From positions 1 through 35,887 of the forward strand of contig JAEUPB010000097.1 of NCBI GenBank assembly GCA_016789955.1: 35,887 bases of DNA, read 5' to 3'. Below the pieces are notes generated by a model that saw nothing but the letters and a program-made list of their open reading frames with translations, did no database searches and was not told where the DNA came from. Shown piece by piece: positions 18,469 through 27,133 of this stretch (position 1 is the stretch's first letter; every line of letters starts with the position of its first letter). This DNA comes from Rubrivivax sp. (lineage in GTDB: Bacteria; Pseudomonadota; Gammaproteobacteria; Burkholderiales; Burkholderiaceae_C). The position numbers and the translations under genes are program-made.

Positions 18469-18530
18469 CGTGCGAATCTTCACGTGGGCTGCGGCTCAAG
18501 GCGCGCTCGCTGGCGCTAACGTGCCGGGTT

Positions 18531-18548
18531 GATGCCGAAACCGGCATC
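18531..18548 (+). other. Hairpin in the leader of the ArnE-like gene
   Basis: GATGCCG and CGGCATC form a perfect 7-bp stem with an AAAC loop, ending 9 bases before ATG 18558. It occupies the place where a ribosome-binding site would lie, and no clear Shine-Dalgarno is seen, so it may limit translation start. It lies in the 121-base gap 18437-18557, in which I see no convincing promoter. Confidence 0.45.
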
Positions 18549-18557
18549 ACGCCCGCC

Positions 18558-18941
18558 ATGAAGCCGCCTTTCGACACCCTCGGCCACGTCTACATCGCGC
18601 TCACGCTCGCGCTCACCGTCTACGGCCAGCTCGTGCTGCGCTGGCAGGTCGGCGGTGCCGGCCCGATGCCCGAGGCGCCCTCCGGCAAGCTGCTGTTCCT
18701 CGCTCAGCAGTTCGCCAACCCGTGGATCCTGACCGGATTCGCGTCGGCCTTCCTCGCGTCGCTGGCGTGGATGGCCGCGATGACCCGCTTCGAACTCGGC
18801 TACGCCTACCCGTTCATGAGCCTCGCGTTCGTGATCGTCATGATCTTCGGCGTCATGTTCCTCGGGGAACCGCTGAACGTCGCGAAGGTCATGGGCACGC
18901 TGCTCGTCATGGCCGGCTTGGTCGTGATCGCGCGCGCCTGA
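18558..18941 (+). CDS. Small multidrug-resistance/EamA-type flippase subunit (ArnE-like)
   Basis: Four-helix inner-membrane protein of 127 residues. Helices lie at about residues 10-28, 54-74, 82-101 and 106-125. The motifs YGQLVLRWQ in helix 1 and GYAYPFMSLAFVIVMIFG with FLGEPLNVAKVMGTLLVM are typical of ArnE/ArnF and SMR/EamA carriers. ArnE/ArnF flip undecaprenyl-phosphate-4-amino-arabinose across the inner membrane. Here a single gene is present next to a 4-amino-sugar transaminase and upstream of a GT39 transferase, so flipping an undecaprenyl-phosphate amino sugar is the likely role; it would act as a homodimer unless a partner is encoded elsewhere. Confidence 0.83.
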   Translation: MKPPFDTLGHVYIALTLALTVYGQLVLRWQVGGAGPMPEAPSGKLLFLAQQFANPWILTGFASAFLASLAWMAAMTRFELGYAYPFMSLAFVIVMIFGVMFLGEPLNVAKVMGTLLVMAGLVVIARA

Positions 18942-18967
18942 ACACGCAACCTGGAGTGACCCGCCCC

Positions 18968-20089
18968 ATGATCCCGTTCAACAAGCCCTTCATGACGGGC
19001 AAGGAGCTCTGGTACATCTCTCAGGCGCATGCCAAGGGCCACCTGGCCGGCGACGGCAGCTTCACGCGGCTGTGCAACCAGTGGATCGAGCAGCGCACCG
19101 GCAGCGCCAAGGCGCTGCTGACGCACTCGTGCACGGCCGGCCTCGAGATGGCCGCGCTGCTGTCGGGCGTCGGCCCCGGCGACGAGGTCATCATGCCGTC
19201 GTACACCTTCGTGTCGACCGCCAATGCGTTCGTGCTGCGTGGCGCGGTGCCGGTGTTCGTCGATGTGCGCGATGACACGCTGAACCTCGACGAGCGCCTG
19301 GTCGAAGAGGCCGTCACGGACCGCACGCGCGCGATCGTGCCGGTGCACTACGCCGGCGTGGGCTGCGAGATGGACGCGATCCAGGCCGTCGCCGCACGGC
19401 ATCGGCTGATCGTCATCGAGGACGCCGCGCAGGGTGTGATGTCGAGCTACAAGGGCCGCCCGCTGGGCTCGATCGGCGATCTCGCGGCGATCTCTTTCCA
19501 CGAGACCAAGAACGTCATCTCGGGTGAAGGCGGCGCGCTGCTGGTCAACAACCCCAGCTATGCCGAGCGCGCGGAGATCATCCGCGAGAAGGGCACCAAC
19601 CGCAGCCAGTTCTTCCGCGGCCAGGTCGACAAGTACACGTGGGTCGACGTCGGCTCGTCCTTCCTGCCGGGCGAGATCATCGCGGCCTTCCTGTGGGCCC
19701 AGTTCGAAGAGGTCGACGCGATCACGCGCCGCCGCCTGTCGATGTGGAACACCTACCACCAGTGGTTCGCCGAGAGCGAGAAGGCGGGCAAGCTGCGGCG
19801 GCCGGTGATCCCCGCACACTGCACGCACAACGCGCACATGTACTACGTGCTGCTCCCTGACCTCGAGCGGCGCACCGCAGTGATCGAGCGGCTGAAGGCC
19901 TCCGGCGTGCAGAGCGTCTTCCATTACATCCCGCTGCACAGCGCGCCGGCCGGCCGGCGCTATGCGCGCGCCCACGGGTCGCTGCGCGTCACCGACGACA
20001 TCTCCGACCGGCTGCTGCGCCTGCCGATGTGGGTCGGCATGGAGGACCGCCAGGTGGAGATCATCCAGACGATCCTGTCGGTGCTGTAG
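18968..20089 (+). CDS. wecE: dTDP-4-amino-4,6-dideoxygalactose transaminase (WecE/RffA)
   Basis: PLP enzyme of 373 residues of the DegT/DnrJ/EryC1 family; it aminates dTDP-4-keto-6-deoxyglucose with glutamate to give dTDP-Fuc4N. It resembles E. coli WecE along its whole length: MIPFNKP at the start, SCTAGLEMAALL, GDEVIMPSYTFVSTANAFV, EDAAQGVMSSYKGR, the PLP lysine Lys181 in SFHETKN, and IREKGTNRSQFFRGQVDKY. GGAG lies about 12 bases before the ATG. No dTDP-glucose synthase or dehydratase (RmlA/RmlB) is in the window, so the substrate must come from elsewhere. WecD, the acetyltransferase that follows in the enterobacterial pathway, is also absent. Confidence 0.93.
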   Translation: MIPFNKPFMTGKELWYISQAHAKGHLAGDGSFTRLCNQWIEQRTGSAKALLTHSCTAGLEMAALLSGVGPGDEVIMPSYTFVSTANAFVLRGAVPVFVDVRDDTLNLDERLVEEAVTDRTRAIVPVHYAGVGCEMDAIQAVAARHRLIVIEDAAQGVMSSYKGRPLGSIGDLAAISFHETKNVISGEGGALLVNNPSYAERAEIIREKGTNRSQFFRGQVDKYTWVDVGSSFLPGEIIAAFLWAQFEEVDAITRRRLSMWNTYHQWFAESEKAGKLRRPVIPAHCTHNAHMYYVLLPDLERRTAVIERLKASGVQSVFHYIPLHSAPAGRRYARAHGSLRVTDDISDRLLRLPMWVGMEDRQVEIIQTILSVL

Positions 20090-20099
20090 CCGCGCCGTG

Positions 20100-21689
20100 A
20101 TGGACTCCACCCCGCCGTCGCGCAGCCGGCCTGCCGACGCGCCCTGGCTGCCGCTGGCCGGGCTGCTGCTGCTCGCGGCCGGCCTGCGCGTGCTGTTCTA
20201 CAGCGGCTACTTCGGGTCCGACGAGGTCACCTATACCGAGTCGGCGTTCAAGCTGCTGCGCGGGGACTGGTCGGTCTCGTCCTACGTCGGCGCGAACCGT
20301 TATGGCGTCAACCTGCCGGTGGCGGCGATCGCGGCGCTGCTCGGCCGCAACGAGGTCGCGGCGGCGCTCTACTCGGTTGCCTGTTCGCTCGCCGAGATCG
20401 CGCTGGTGGTGGTGATCGGCTCGCAGATGGTCGGGCGCCGCGCGGCGTGCTTCGCCGGGCTCGTGCTGGCCACGCTGCCGATGCATGCGCACCTGGCCGG
20501 CCGCCTGCTGGCCGACTCGCCACTGGCGCTGGCGATCACCGCCGGCTTCCTGCTGTTCTGGCTCGGCGAGGCGCGCGGCAGCCGCCCGGCGCTGTTCGCG
20601 GCGGGCCTGGCGGTCGGCTGGAGCTTCTGGATCAAGCCCGCGGCGGTGTTCTACGTGCTGGTGCTGATGAGCTACCCGGTCGTGTTCCGCCGCTGGTCGT
20701 GGCGCTGGAGCTGGGTGGTGGCCGGCTTCGCGCTGATGGTGCTGGCCAACTGCGCGCTGTTCTGGGCGCTGACCGGGCGCTTCTGGTACCTGTTCGAGGT
20801 CATGTCCGCACGCCGCTCGAGCGGCTACCTTCAGGAGGAGTTCGCCGCCGGCAACCAGCACGAGGCGGCGTGGTACTACCTCGAGTACCTGTACGCGAAG
20901 GTCTGGCACACGTGGCTGCTCGGTCCGCTGGCGCTGGCCGGCGCGGTGCTCGTGCTGTGGCGCGCCCGTGCCGCCGAGGCGGTGCGTGCCCACGGCCTGC
21001 ACTTTGCGCTGTGGTGGGGGGCAGGGTTGATGCTGGTGCTGTCGCTGTTCGTGGTGTCGACGCGGCCGCTGACGCTGGTGCCCAAGCAGACCAACTACAT
21101 GCTGATGTTCGCCGCGCCGCTGGCGCTGCTGGCCGGCTGCGCGCTGGCGTCCCTGCGCGGGCGTGCGTTCGGCCTCGCGGTGCTGGCCTGGACGGTGCCG
21201 GCCGTGCTGCTGTGCGGGCTGCTGCAGGGCACGATCACGGTGTTCACCGCCAACGCCAAGGCCGTGCACCGCTGGGCGGCCGAGCGGCCGCAGGCGGTCG
21301 TGTACGCCACCACCAACCCGTACCGCTACGCGCAGTTCCACGCCACCGTGCACCCCGAGGCCCGCCCGCCCGACGTGCGCTTCGTGGGCGACCTCGCACC
21401 CCGCGCGGCCGCCGCCGCGCGGCCGCCGCGACCGGCGGGCGAGGCCTATGCGGTGATCGACGAGGAGACGCTGTCCTGGGGCAGCGGCGAGCCCTATCGG
21501 CGGCTGGCCGACGTGCCCGCCTGCTGGGTCCCGCAGGGCACGCTGCCGCCGGTGGTCGCCGGGGGCGGGCCGGCCCTCGCTGCCGGCGTCGCCCGTCTCG
21601 TTCCGCCGGACTCGCCGTGGGCGGGGCGGCTGCGTCGCCTGCACCAGCCCGCGCCGGCGCACCTGTACCGGGTGCCGGCCGGCTGTTGA
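20100..21689 (+). CDS. GT39-type membrane glycosyltransferase (ArnT/PMT-like)
   Basis: Polytopic inner-membrane transferase of 529 residues that uses a lipid-phosphate sugar on the periplasmic side. About ten hydrophobic helices are visible. The first periplasmic loop has GSDEVTYTESAFKLLRGD, carrying the acidic catalytic residues typical of PMT/ArnT enzymes, and WSFWIKPAAVFYVL follows later. A soluble C-terminal tail begins near residue 400. GTG 20097 just before the ATG is an alternative start. With the ArnC-like GT2 (12687) and ArnE-like flippase (18558) it completes the transfer step of an Arn-like route; the acceptor may be the polymer, lipid A or a protein. Confidence 0.87.
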   Translation: MDSTPPSRSRPADAPWLPLAGLLLLAAGLRVLFYSGYFGSDEVTYTESAFKLLRGDWSVSSYVGANRYGVNLPVAAIAALLGRNEVAAALYSVACSLAEIALVVVIGSQMVGRRAACFAGLVLATLPMHAHLAGRLLADSPLALAITAGFLLFWLGEARGSRPALFAAGLAVGWSFWIKPAAVFYVLVLMSYPVVFRRWSWRWSWVVAGFALMVLANCALFWALTGRFWYLFEVMSARRSSGYLQEEFAAGNQHEAAWYYLEYLYAKVWHTWLLGPLALAGAVLVLWRARAAEAVRAHGLHFALWWGAGLMLVLSLFVVSTRPLTLVPKQTNYMLMFAAPLALLAGCALASLRGRAFGLAVLAWTVPAVLLCGLLQGTITVFTANAKAVHRWAAERPQAVVYATTNPYRYAQFHATVHPEARPPDVRFVGDLAPRAAAAARPPRPAGEAYAVIDEETLSWGSGEPYRRLADVPACWVPQGTLPPVVAGGGPALAAGVARLVPPDSPWAGRLRRLHQPAPAHLYRVPAGC

Positions 21690-21709
21690 CGACGCTGCCC
21701 GGCCGCACG

Positions 21710-22852
21710 ATGCCTGCCCCGCCTGCATTGCCGCTGGTGGCCCACGTGGTCTACCGGTTCGACACCGGCGGGCTCGAGAACGGCGTCGTCAACCTGATCA
21801 ACCGCATGTCGGCGTTCCGGCACGCGGTGATCGCGGTCACGGAGGTGGCGCCAGCGTTCGCCGCCCGCGTCACGCGGCCCGACACCGCGTTCGTCGAACT
21901 GCACAAGCCGCCGGGGCACGGCTGGCGCGTGTACCGGCCGTTCGTGCAGGCCGTGCGCCGCCTGCGGCCGGCGATCGTGCACACGCGCAACCTCGCCGCG
22001 CTCGAGATGCAGTTGCCGGCATGGGCCTGCGGCGTGCGCGGACGCGTGCACGGCGAGCACGGCCGCGACGTCGAGGACCTGGACGGCACCAGCCGCCGCC
22101 ACCAGTGGATGCGGCGCGTCTTCCGGCCGTTCGTCGGGCACCAGGTCGCGCTGTCGGCCGACCTCGCCGACTACTTGCGCCGTCGCGTCGGAGTGCCCGC
22201 CGGGCGACTGACGCAGATCATCAACGGCGTCGACACGCAGCGCTTCGCGCCTGCCGCCGGCCGCACGCCGATTGCCGGCTCGCCGTTCGACGACCCGTCA
22301 CTGTGGCTGGTGGGCACCGTCGGCCGCATGCAGACCGTCAAGGCGCAGCCGCTGCTGGCGCGGGCCTTCGTGCGCATGCTCGATCGAGCGCCCATGCTGC
22401 GCGATCGTGCGCGGCTCGTGATGGTCGGCGAAGGTCCGCTGCGCGAGGAGTGCGAGCGCGTGCTGCGCGACGCCGGGCTGGACGGGCACGCGTGGTTCGC
22501 GGGCGTGCGGGGCGATGTGGCGGATGTCATGCGGGGTCTGAATTGTTTCGCGCTGCCGTCGCTGGCCGAGGGCATCTCCAATACGATCCTCGAAGCGATG
22601 GCCTGCGGGCTTCCGGTGGTGGCCACCGGCGTCGGTGGCAACGCCGAACTGGTGGCAGACGGCGAGACCGGCGCCATCGTGCCGGCGGGCGACGTCGACG
22701 CGCTGGCGGCGGCCCTGCTGGGCGTGGCCACCGATCCGGCGCGTGCCGCATCGGCCGGCGCCCGGGGCCGCCAGCGGGTCGAGGCGATGTTCAGCCTCGA
22801 CGCGATGGTGGCGGCCTACGAGCAGGTCTACCGGCGGGTGCTCGCAAGCTGA
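21710..22852 (+). CDS. GT4 glycosyltransferase, XrtA-associated (TIGR03088 type)
   Basis: GT-B sugar transferase of 380 residues. The N-terminus HVVYRFDTGGLENGVVNLIN is the mark of the XrtA-linked TIGR03088 family (from memory). Further motifs are VHTRNLAALEMQLPAW, GEHGRDVEDLDG, the domain-linker start VGTVGRMQTVKAQ, and the donor site LAEGISNTILEAMACGLPVV with the two GT4 glutamates. ATG 21710 starts 20 bases after the GT39 stop; an in-frame TTG at 21686 is a less likely start. It probably extends the lipid-linked repeat unit in the cytoplasm. Confidence 0.92.
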   Translation: MPAPPALPLVAHVVYRFDTGGLENGVVNLINRMSAFRHAVIAVTEVAPAFAARVTRPDTAFVELHKPPGHGWRVYRPFVQAVRRLRPAIVHTRNLAALEMQLPAWACGVRGRVHGEHGRDVEDLDGTSRRHQWMRRVFRPFVGHQVALSADLADYLRRRVGVPAGRLTQIINGVDTQRFAPAAGRTPIAGSPFDDPSLWLVGTVGRMQTVKAQPLLARAFVRMLDRAPMLRDRARLVMVGEGPLREECERVLRDAGLDGHAWFAGVRGDVADVMRGLNCFALPSLAEGISNTILEAMACGLPVVATGVGGNAELVADGETGAIVPAGDVDALAAALLGVATDPARAASAGARGRQRVEAMFSLDAMVAAYEQVYRRVLAS

Positions 22853-22865
22853 TGCGGGCGGTTTC

Positions 22866-22870
22866 AGGAG
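22866..22870 (+). promoter_or_regulatory. Shine-Dalgarno that places the amidotransferase start
   Basis: AGGAG lies 11 bases before ATG 22882. The upstream in-frame ATG 22852 overlaps the previous stop but would bury the catalytic Cys; glutaminase-type proteins must begin Met-Cys-Gly, so ATG 22882 is chosen. Confidence 0.65.
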
Positions 22871-22881
22871 TCTCGACGTTC

Positions 22882-24828
22882 ATGTGCGGCATCACCGGAG
22901 TCTTCGACACACGCGGCGAGCGGGCCATACCGTACCCGGTGCTGCATCGCATGAACTCCACGCAGGCTCACCGCGGGCCCGACGAAGGCAGCCTGCACAT
23001 CGAACCCGGCCTCGGGCTGGGGCACCGGCGGCTGTCGATCATCGATGTCGCCACCGGCCAGCAGCCGCTGTTCAACGAGGACAACTCGGTGGCCATCGTC
23101 TTCAATGGCGAGGTCTACAACTACCAGGAGCTGGTGCCCGAACTCGAGGCGGCCGGCCATCGCTTCCGCACGCGCAGCGACACCGAAGTGATCGTGCATG
23201 CCTGGGAGCAGTGGGGCGAGCGCTGCGTCGACCGGCTGCGCGGCATGTTCGCCTTCGCGATCTGGGACCGCAATCGGCAGACCCTGTTCCTGGCGCGCGA
23301 CCGCCTGGGCGTCAAGCCGATGCACTACGCGGTGCTCGACGACGGCCTGCTGGTGTTCGGCTCCGAGCTGAAGTCGCTCCTCGCCCATGGCGGCCTGCGG
23401 CGCGACCTCGACCCGCTGGCCATCGAGGAGTACCTGTCGCTGGGCTACGTGGCCGAGCCGCGCACGGTGTTCCGCGGGGCGCGCAAGCTGCCGCCGGCGC
23501 ACACGCTGACGTTGAGGCGCGGCGCGCCCATCCCCGAGCCGCGGCCGTACTGGGACGTCCGCTACACGCTGGACAGCCGCATCTCGGCCGCCGACGCGCA
23601 GGCCGAGCTCGTCGAGCGGCTGCGCGAGTCGGTGCGACTGCGCATGATCTCGGAAGTGCCGCTGGGGGCGTTCCTGTCGGGCGGCGTCGACTCCAGCGCC
23701 GTCGTCGCGACGATGGCCGGGCTGTCCGGCGACGAGCCGGTCAACACCTGCTCGATCTCGTTCGACGACCCGCAGTTCGACGAGGCCGCCTACGCGCAGG
23801 TGGTGGCCGACCGCTACCGCACCCGCCACCGCGTCGAGACCGTGCGCAGCGACGACTTCGACCTCATCGACACGCTGGCGCGGCTGTACGACGAGCCGTA
23901 CGCCGACAGCTCGGCGATCCCCACCTACCGCGTGTGCCAGCTCGCGCGCAAGCACGTCACCGTGGCGCTGTCGGGCGACGGTGGCGACGAGTCCTTCGGC
24001 GGCTACCGCCGCTACCGGCTGCACCTGATGGAGGAGCGGCTGCGCAGCGCGCTGCCGCACGGCGTGCGCCGCCCGGTGTTCGGTCTGCTGGGCCGCCTGT
24101 ACCCCAAGGCCGACTGGGCGCCGCGCGTGCTGAGGGCGAAGACGACCTTCGAGGGCATGGCGCGCTCGTCGGTGGAGGCCTACTTTCACTCGATGTCGAT
24201 CCTGCGCGCGCCGATGCGCGAGTCGATCTGCAGCGACGCGTTCCGGCGCGAGCTCGCCGGCTACACCGCCGAGGAGGTGTTCCGCCGCCATGCCGCCAGC
24301 GCCGGCACCGACGACCCGCTCGCGCTGGTGCAGTACCTGGACCTGAAGACCTACCTCGTCGGCGACATCAACACCAAGGTCGACCGCGCCTCGATGGCGC
24401 ACTCGCTGGAGGTACGCGAGCCGCTGATGGACCACCCGCTGGTGGAGTGGCTGGCCACGCTGCCGTCGGACTTCAAGATCCGCGGCAACGAAGGCAAGCT
24501 GCTGCTGAAGCGGTCGATGGAGCCGATGCTGCCGCGCGAGATCCTGTACCGGCCCAAGATGGGCTTCGCGGTGCCGCTGGCGCGCTGGTTCCGCGGCCCG
24601 CTGAAGCAGCGAGTGCGCGACGCGCTGCTCGGCCCGCGGCTCGTGGACACCGGCTGGTTCCGGCCCGAGGGGCTGCGCCGCATCGTCGACGCCCACCAGT
24701 CGGGCGCCAGCGACCACAGCGCGCCGATCTGGACGCTGCTGATGCTCGAGGCGTTCCTGCGCGTGGTGGTCGACGGGCGCGGCGTCGCGCCCGAGCCCGC
24801 GCGCGACGAGATCGCGGTGGCGGCATGA
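22882..24828 (+). CDS. XrtA-associated asparagine-synthase-like amidotransferase
   Basis: Glutamine-dependent amidotransferase of 648 residues in the XrtA-specific family (TIGR03108, from memory). The N-terminal nucleophile Cys2 is in MCGITGVFDTRG, followed by HRGPDEG, HRRLSIID and FNGEVYNYQEL of the glutaminase domain. The synthetase domain has the PP-loop SGGVDSS (residues 266-272), SGDGGDESFGGYRRY, and the C-terminal GNEGKLLLKRSMEPMLP. All catalytic elements look intact. It may amidate a sugar carboxylate such as the uronic acid made by the TviB-like enzyme, or a peptide; the real substrate is unknown. The stop overlaps the next ATG by 4 bases. Confidence 0.93.
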   Translation: MCGITGVFDTRGERAIPYPVLHRMNSTQAHRGPDEGSLHIEPGLGLGHRRLSIIDVATGQQPLFNEDNSVAIVFNGEVYNYQELVPELEAAGHRFRTRSDTEVIVHAWEQWGERCVDRLRGMFAFAIWDRNRQTLFLARDRLGVKPMHYAVLDDGLLVFGSELKSLLAHGGLRRDLDPLAIEEYLSLGYVAEPRTVFRGARKLPPAHTLTLRRGAPIPEPRPYWDVRYTLDSRISAADAQAELVERLRESVRLRMISEVPLGAFLSGGVDSSAVVATMAGLSGDEPVNTCSISFDDPQFDEAAYAQVVADRYRTRHRVETVRSDDFDLIDTLARLYDEPYADSSAIPTYRVCQLARKHVTVALSGDGGDESFGGYRRYRLHLMEERLRSALPHGVRRPVFGLLGRLYPKADWAPRVLRAKTTFEGMARSSVEAYFHSMSILRAPMRESICSDAFRRELAGYTAEEVFRRHAASAGTDDPLALVQYLDLKTYLVGDINTKVDRASMAHSLEVREPLMDHPLVEWLATLPSDFKIRGNEGKLLLKRSMEPMLPREILYRPKMGFAVPLARWFRGPLKQRVRDALLGPRLVDTGWFRPEGLRRIVDAHQSGASDHSAPIWTLLMLEAFLRVVVDGRGVAPEPARDEIAVAA

Positions 24829-26039
24829 CGCTGCGCGTCCTCCACGTCCTCGACCACTCGATCCCGCTGCACAGCGGCTACACCTTCCGCACGCTGTCCA
24901 TCCTGCGCGAGCAGCGGCGGCGCGGCTGGCAGACCTTCCACGTCACCAGCCCCAAGCAGGTCGGCTGCACCGTGGCCGAGGAGGAGGTCGACGGCTGGCA
25001 CTTCTACCGTACGCCGGCGGCTGCCGGCGCCGCTTGGCCCGGGCTCAATGAGTTCCGCCTGATGCGCCATCTCGAGCAGCGGCTGGCCGAGGTGTGCGCG
25101 CGCGTGCGGCCGAACCTGCTGCATGCGCACTCGCCGGTGCTCAATGCGCTGCCGGCGCTGCGCGTGGGCCGCAAGCTCGGCCTGCCGGTGGTCTATGAGG
25201 TGCGCGCATTCTGGGAGGACGCCGCGGTCGACCACGGCACCACGGCCGAAGGCAGCCTGCGCTACCGGCTCACGCGAGGCATGGAGACGCGCGCGCTGCG
25301 TCGCGCCGACCACGTGTTCACGATCTGCGAGGGGCTGCGCGGCGACATCGTCGCGCGCGGCATCGCGCCCGATCGCGTCACGGTGATCCCGAACGCCGTC
25401 GACATCGAGAACTTCACCGATGGTGGCCGCGCCGACGAGGCGCTGAGGGCCCGGCTCGGCCTCGCCGGCGCCTGCGTCATCGGTTTCATCGGCAGCTTCT
25501 ACGCCTACGAAGGCCTGGACCTGCTGCTGGACGCGATGCCGCGGCTGCTGCAGCGGCAGCCCGACGCACGGGTGCTGCTCACCGGCGGCGGGCCGCAGGA
25601 GGCGGCGCTGAAGGCCCAGGCCGCGCGGCTGGGGCTCGCCGACCGCGTCGTGTTCACCGGCCGCGTGCCGCATGCCGAAGTGCAGCGCTACTACGACCTG
25701 GTCGACGTGCTGGCCTACCCGCGCCACCCGATGCGGCTCACCGAGCTGGTGACGCCGCTGAAGCCGCTGGAGGCGATGGCCCAGGGCAAGCTGCTGGTGG
25801 CCAGCGACGTCGGCGGCCACCGCGAGCTGATCCGCCACGGCGAGACCGGCTGGCTGTTCCCCGCCGGGCAGGCCGGTGCGCTCGCCGAGGGCCTCGCCGA
25901 CGCGCTCGACGCCCGCGCCGACTGGCCGCGCATCCGCGCCGCCGGCCGCGCCTACGTCGAGCGGGAGCGCAACTGGTCGGTGTCCGTCGAACGCTACCGG
26001 CCCGTCTACGAACCGCTCGCGCAGCGCAAGGCGGCGTGA
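24825..26039 (+). CDS. GT4 glycosyltransferase, XrtA-associated (TIGR04063 type)
   Basis: GT-B sugar transferase of 404 residues. The start LHVLDHSIPLHSGYTFRTL is diagnostic of the exosortase-A-associated TIGR04063 family (from memory). Other elements are YEVRAFWEDAAVDHGTT, VIPNAVDIENF, FIGSFYAYEGLDLLLDAMP and the donor-binding RLTELVTPLKPLEAMAQGK. ATGA overlap with the upstream amidotransferase and GTGA overlap with the next gene show tight coupling. It is one of at least four GT4 enzymes in the cluster; sugar and order of action are not known. Confidence 0.92.
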   Translation: MTLRVLHVLDHSIPLHSGYTFRTLSILREQRRRGWQTFHVTSPKQVGCTVAEEEVDGWHFYRTPAAAGAAWPGLNEFRLMRHLEQRLAEVCARVRPNLLHAHSPVLNALPALRVGRKLGLPVVYEVRAFWEDAAVDHGTTAEGSLRYRLTRGMETRALRRADHVFTICEGLRGDIVARGIAPDRVTVIPNAVDIENFTDGGRADEALRARLGLAGACVIGFIGSFYAYEGLDLLLDAMPRLLQRQPDARVLLTGGGPQEAALKAQAARLGLADRVVFTGRVPHAEVQRYYDLVDVLAYPRHPMRLTELVTPLKPLEAMAQGKLLVASDVGGHRELIRHGETGWLFPAGQAGALAEGLADALDARADWPRIRAAGRAYVERERNWSVSVERYRPVYEPLAQRKAA

Positions 26040-27133
26040 GCGGGACGCCGCTGTTCGCCGGGCTGCACATCGGCCTCGTCGGGCCGCTGCCGCCGCCATC
26101 GGGCGGCATGGCCAACCAGACCCGGCAACTCGCTGCGCTGCTCGCCGACGGCGGCGCAGAGGTGACCCTGGTGCAGACCAACCCGCCCTACGCGCCCGCG
26201 TGGATCGGCGGCGTGCCGGTGATGCGGGCGCTCTTCCGGCTCGTGCCCTACGTCGTGGCGCTGTGGCGCGCGGCCGGCCGCTGCGACGTGATGCACGTGA
26301 TGGCCAACTCGGGCTGGTCGTGGCACCTCTTTGCCGCGCCGGCGGTGTGGGTCGGCGTGGCGCGGCGCCGGCCGGTGGTGGTGAACTACCGCGGCGGCGA
26401 GGCCGAGGCCTTCCTCGGGCGCCAGGGCGGCATCGTCGGCCGCACGCTGCGCCGCGCGGCGCGGCTGGTGGTGCCGTCGGGCTTTCTCGAGGCGGTGTTC
26501 GGCCGTGCCGGTCACCCGTCGACCGTGGTGCCCAACATCGTCGACCTCGAGCTGTTCCGCCCTGGCCCGACGCGGCCGCCCGGCGCGCAACTGGTCGTCG
26601 CGCGCAACCTCGAGCCCATCTACGACAACGCGACCGCCATCCGGGCCCTGGCCGCGCTCGCAGGCAGCCACCCGCAGGTGCGGCTGGTCATCGCCGGCAC
26701 CGGCCCCGAGGAAGCCGCGCTGCGCGCGCTGGCCGCCGAACTGGGCGTGGCCGACCGCGTGCGTTTCGCCGGGCGCCTGGAGCGCGACGCCATGGCCGCG
26801 TTGCTGCGCGAGTCGGACGTCGCGATCAACCCGAGCCGGGTCGACAACATGCCCAACTCGGTGCTGGAGGCGCTGGCCAGCGGGCTGCCGGTGGTCTCGA
26901 CGCGGGTCGGCGGCGTGCCTCACATCGTGCAGGACGGCACGACAGCCCTGCTGATTCCGCCTGCCGACCCGGCGGCCATGGCGGCCGCCGTGGGCCGGCT
27001 GTTGGACAATCCCGACCTTCGGGTCGGACTGGCGAGTCGCGGCCTCGCCGAGGTCCAGCGTTACGCCTGGCCGCGCGTGGCGAGCCGGTGGTCCGACGTG
27101 TATCGCGGCGTGCTGGCACGCCGAACCGGCTGA
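26036..27133 (+). CDS. GT4 glycosyltransferase
   Basis: GT-B transferase of 365 residues with a GTG start inside the previous stop (GTGA). Visible are the Gly-rich N-terminal loop LVGPLPPPSGGMANQTRQL, VPSGFLEAVFGRAG, VVPNIVDLELF, the linker start VVARNLEPIYDNATAI, and the donor site SRVDNMPNSVLEALASGLP. The first acidic residue of the GT4 E-x7-E motif is Asp here, which is common in this subgroup. Its stop shares one base with the next ATG. It is not one of the three XrtA-named GT families I recognise, so it may be specific to this polymer. Confidence 0.9.
   Translation: MSGTPLFAGLHIGLVGPLPPPSGGMANQTRQLAALLADGGAEVTLVQTNPPYAPAWIGGVPVMRALFRLVPYVVALWRAAGRCDVMHVMANSGWSWHLFAAPAVWVGVARRRPVVVNYRGGEAEAFLGRQGGIVGRTLRRAARLVVPSGFLEAVFGRAGHPSTVVPNIVDLELFRPGPTRPPGAQLVVARNLEPIYDNATAIRALAALAGSHPQVRLVIAGTGPEEAALRALAAELGVADRVRFAGRLERDAMAALLRESDVAINPSRVDNMPNSVLEALASGLPVVSTRVGGVPHIVQDGTTALLIPPADPAAMAAAVGRLLDNPDLRVGLASRGLAEVQRYAWPRVASRWSDVYRGVLARRTG

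Noticed and set aside
18505-18525. TGGCGC-like element before the flippase gene as a sigma-54 promoter
   Set aside because: The GG to GC distance is 9 instead of 10 bases and flanking consensus is poor.
22021-22881. Upstream extension of the amidotransferase frame, including ATG 22852
   Set aside because: Glutaminase-type enzymes need Cys directly after the initiator Met; AGGAG before ATG 22882 supports the shorter form.
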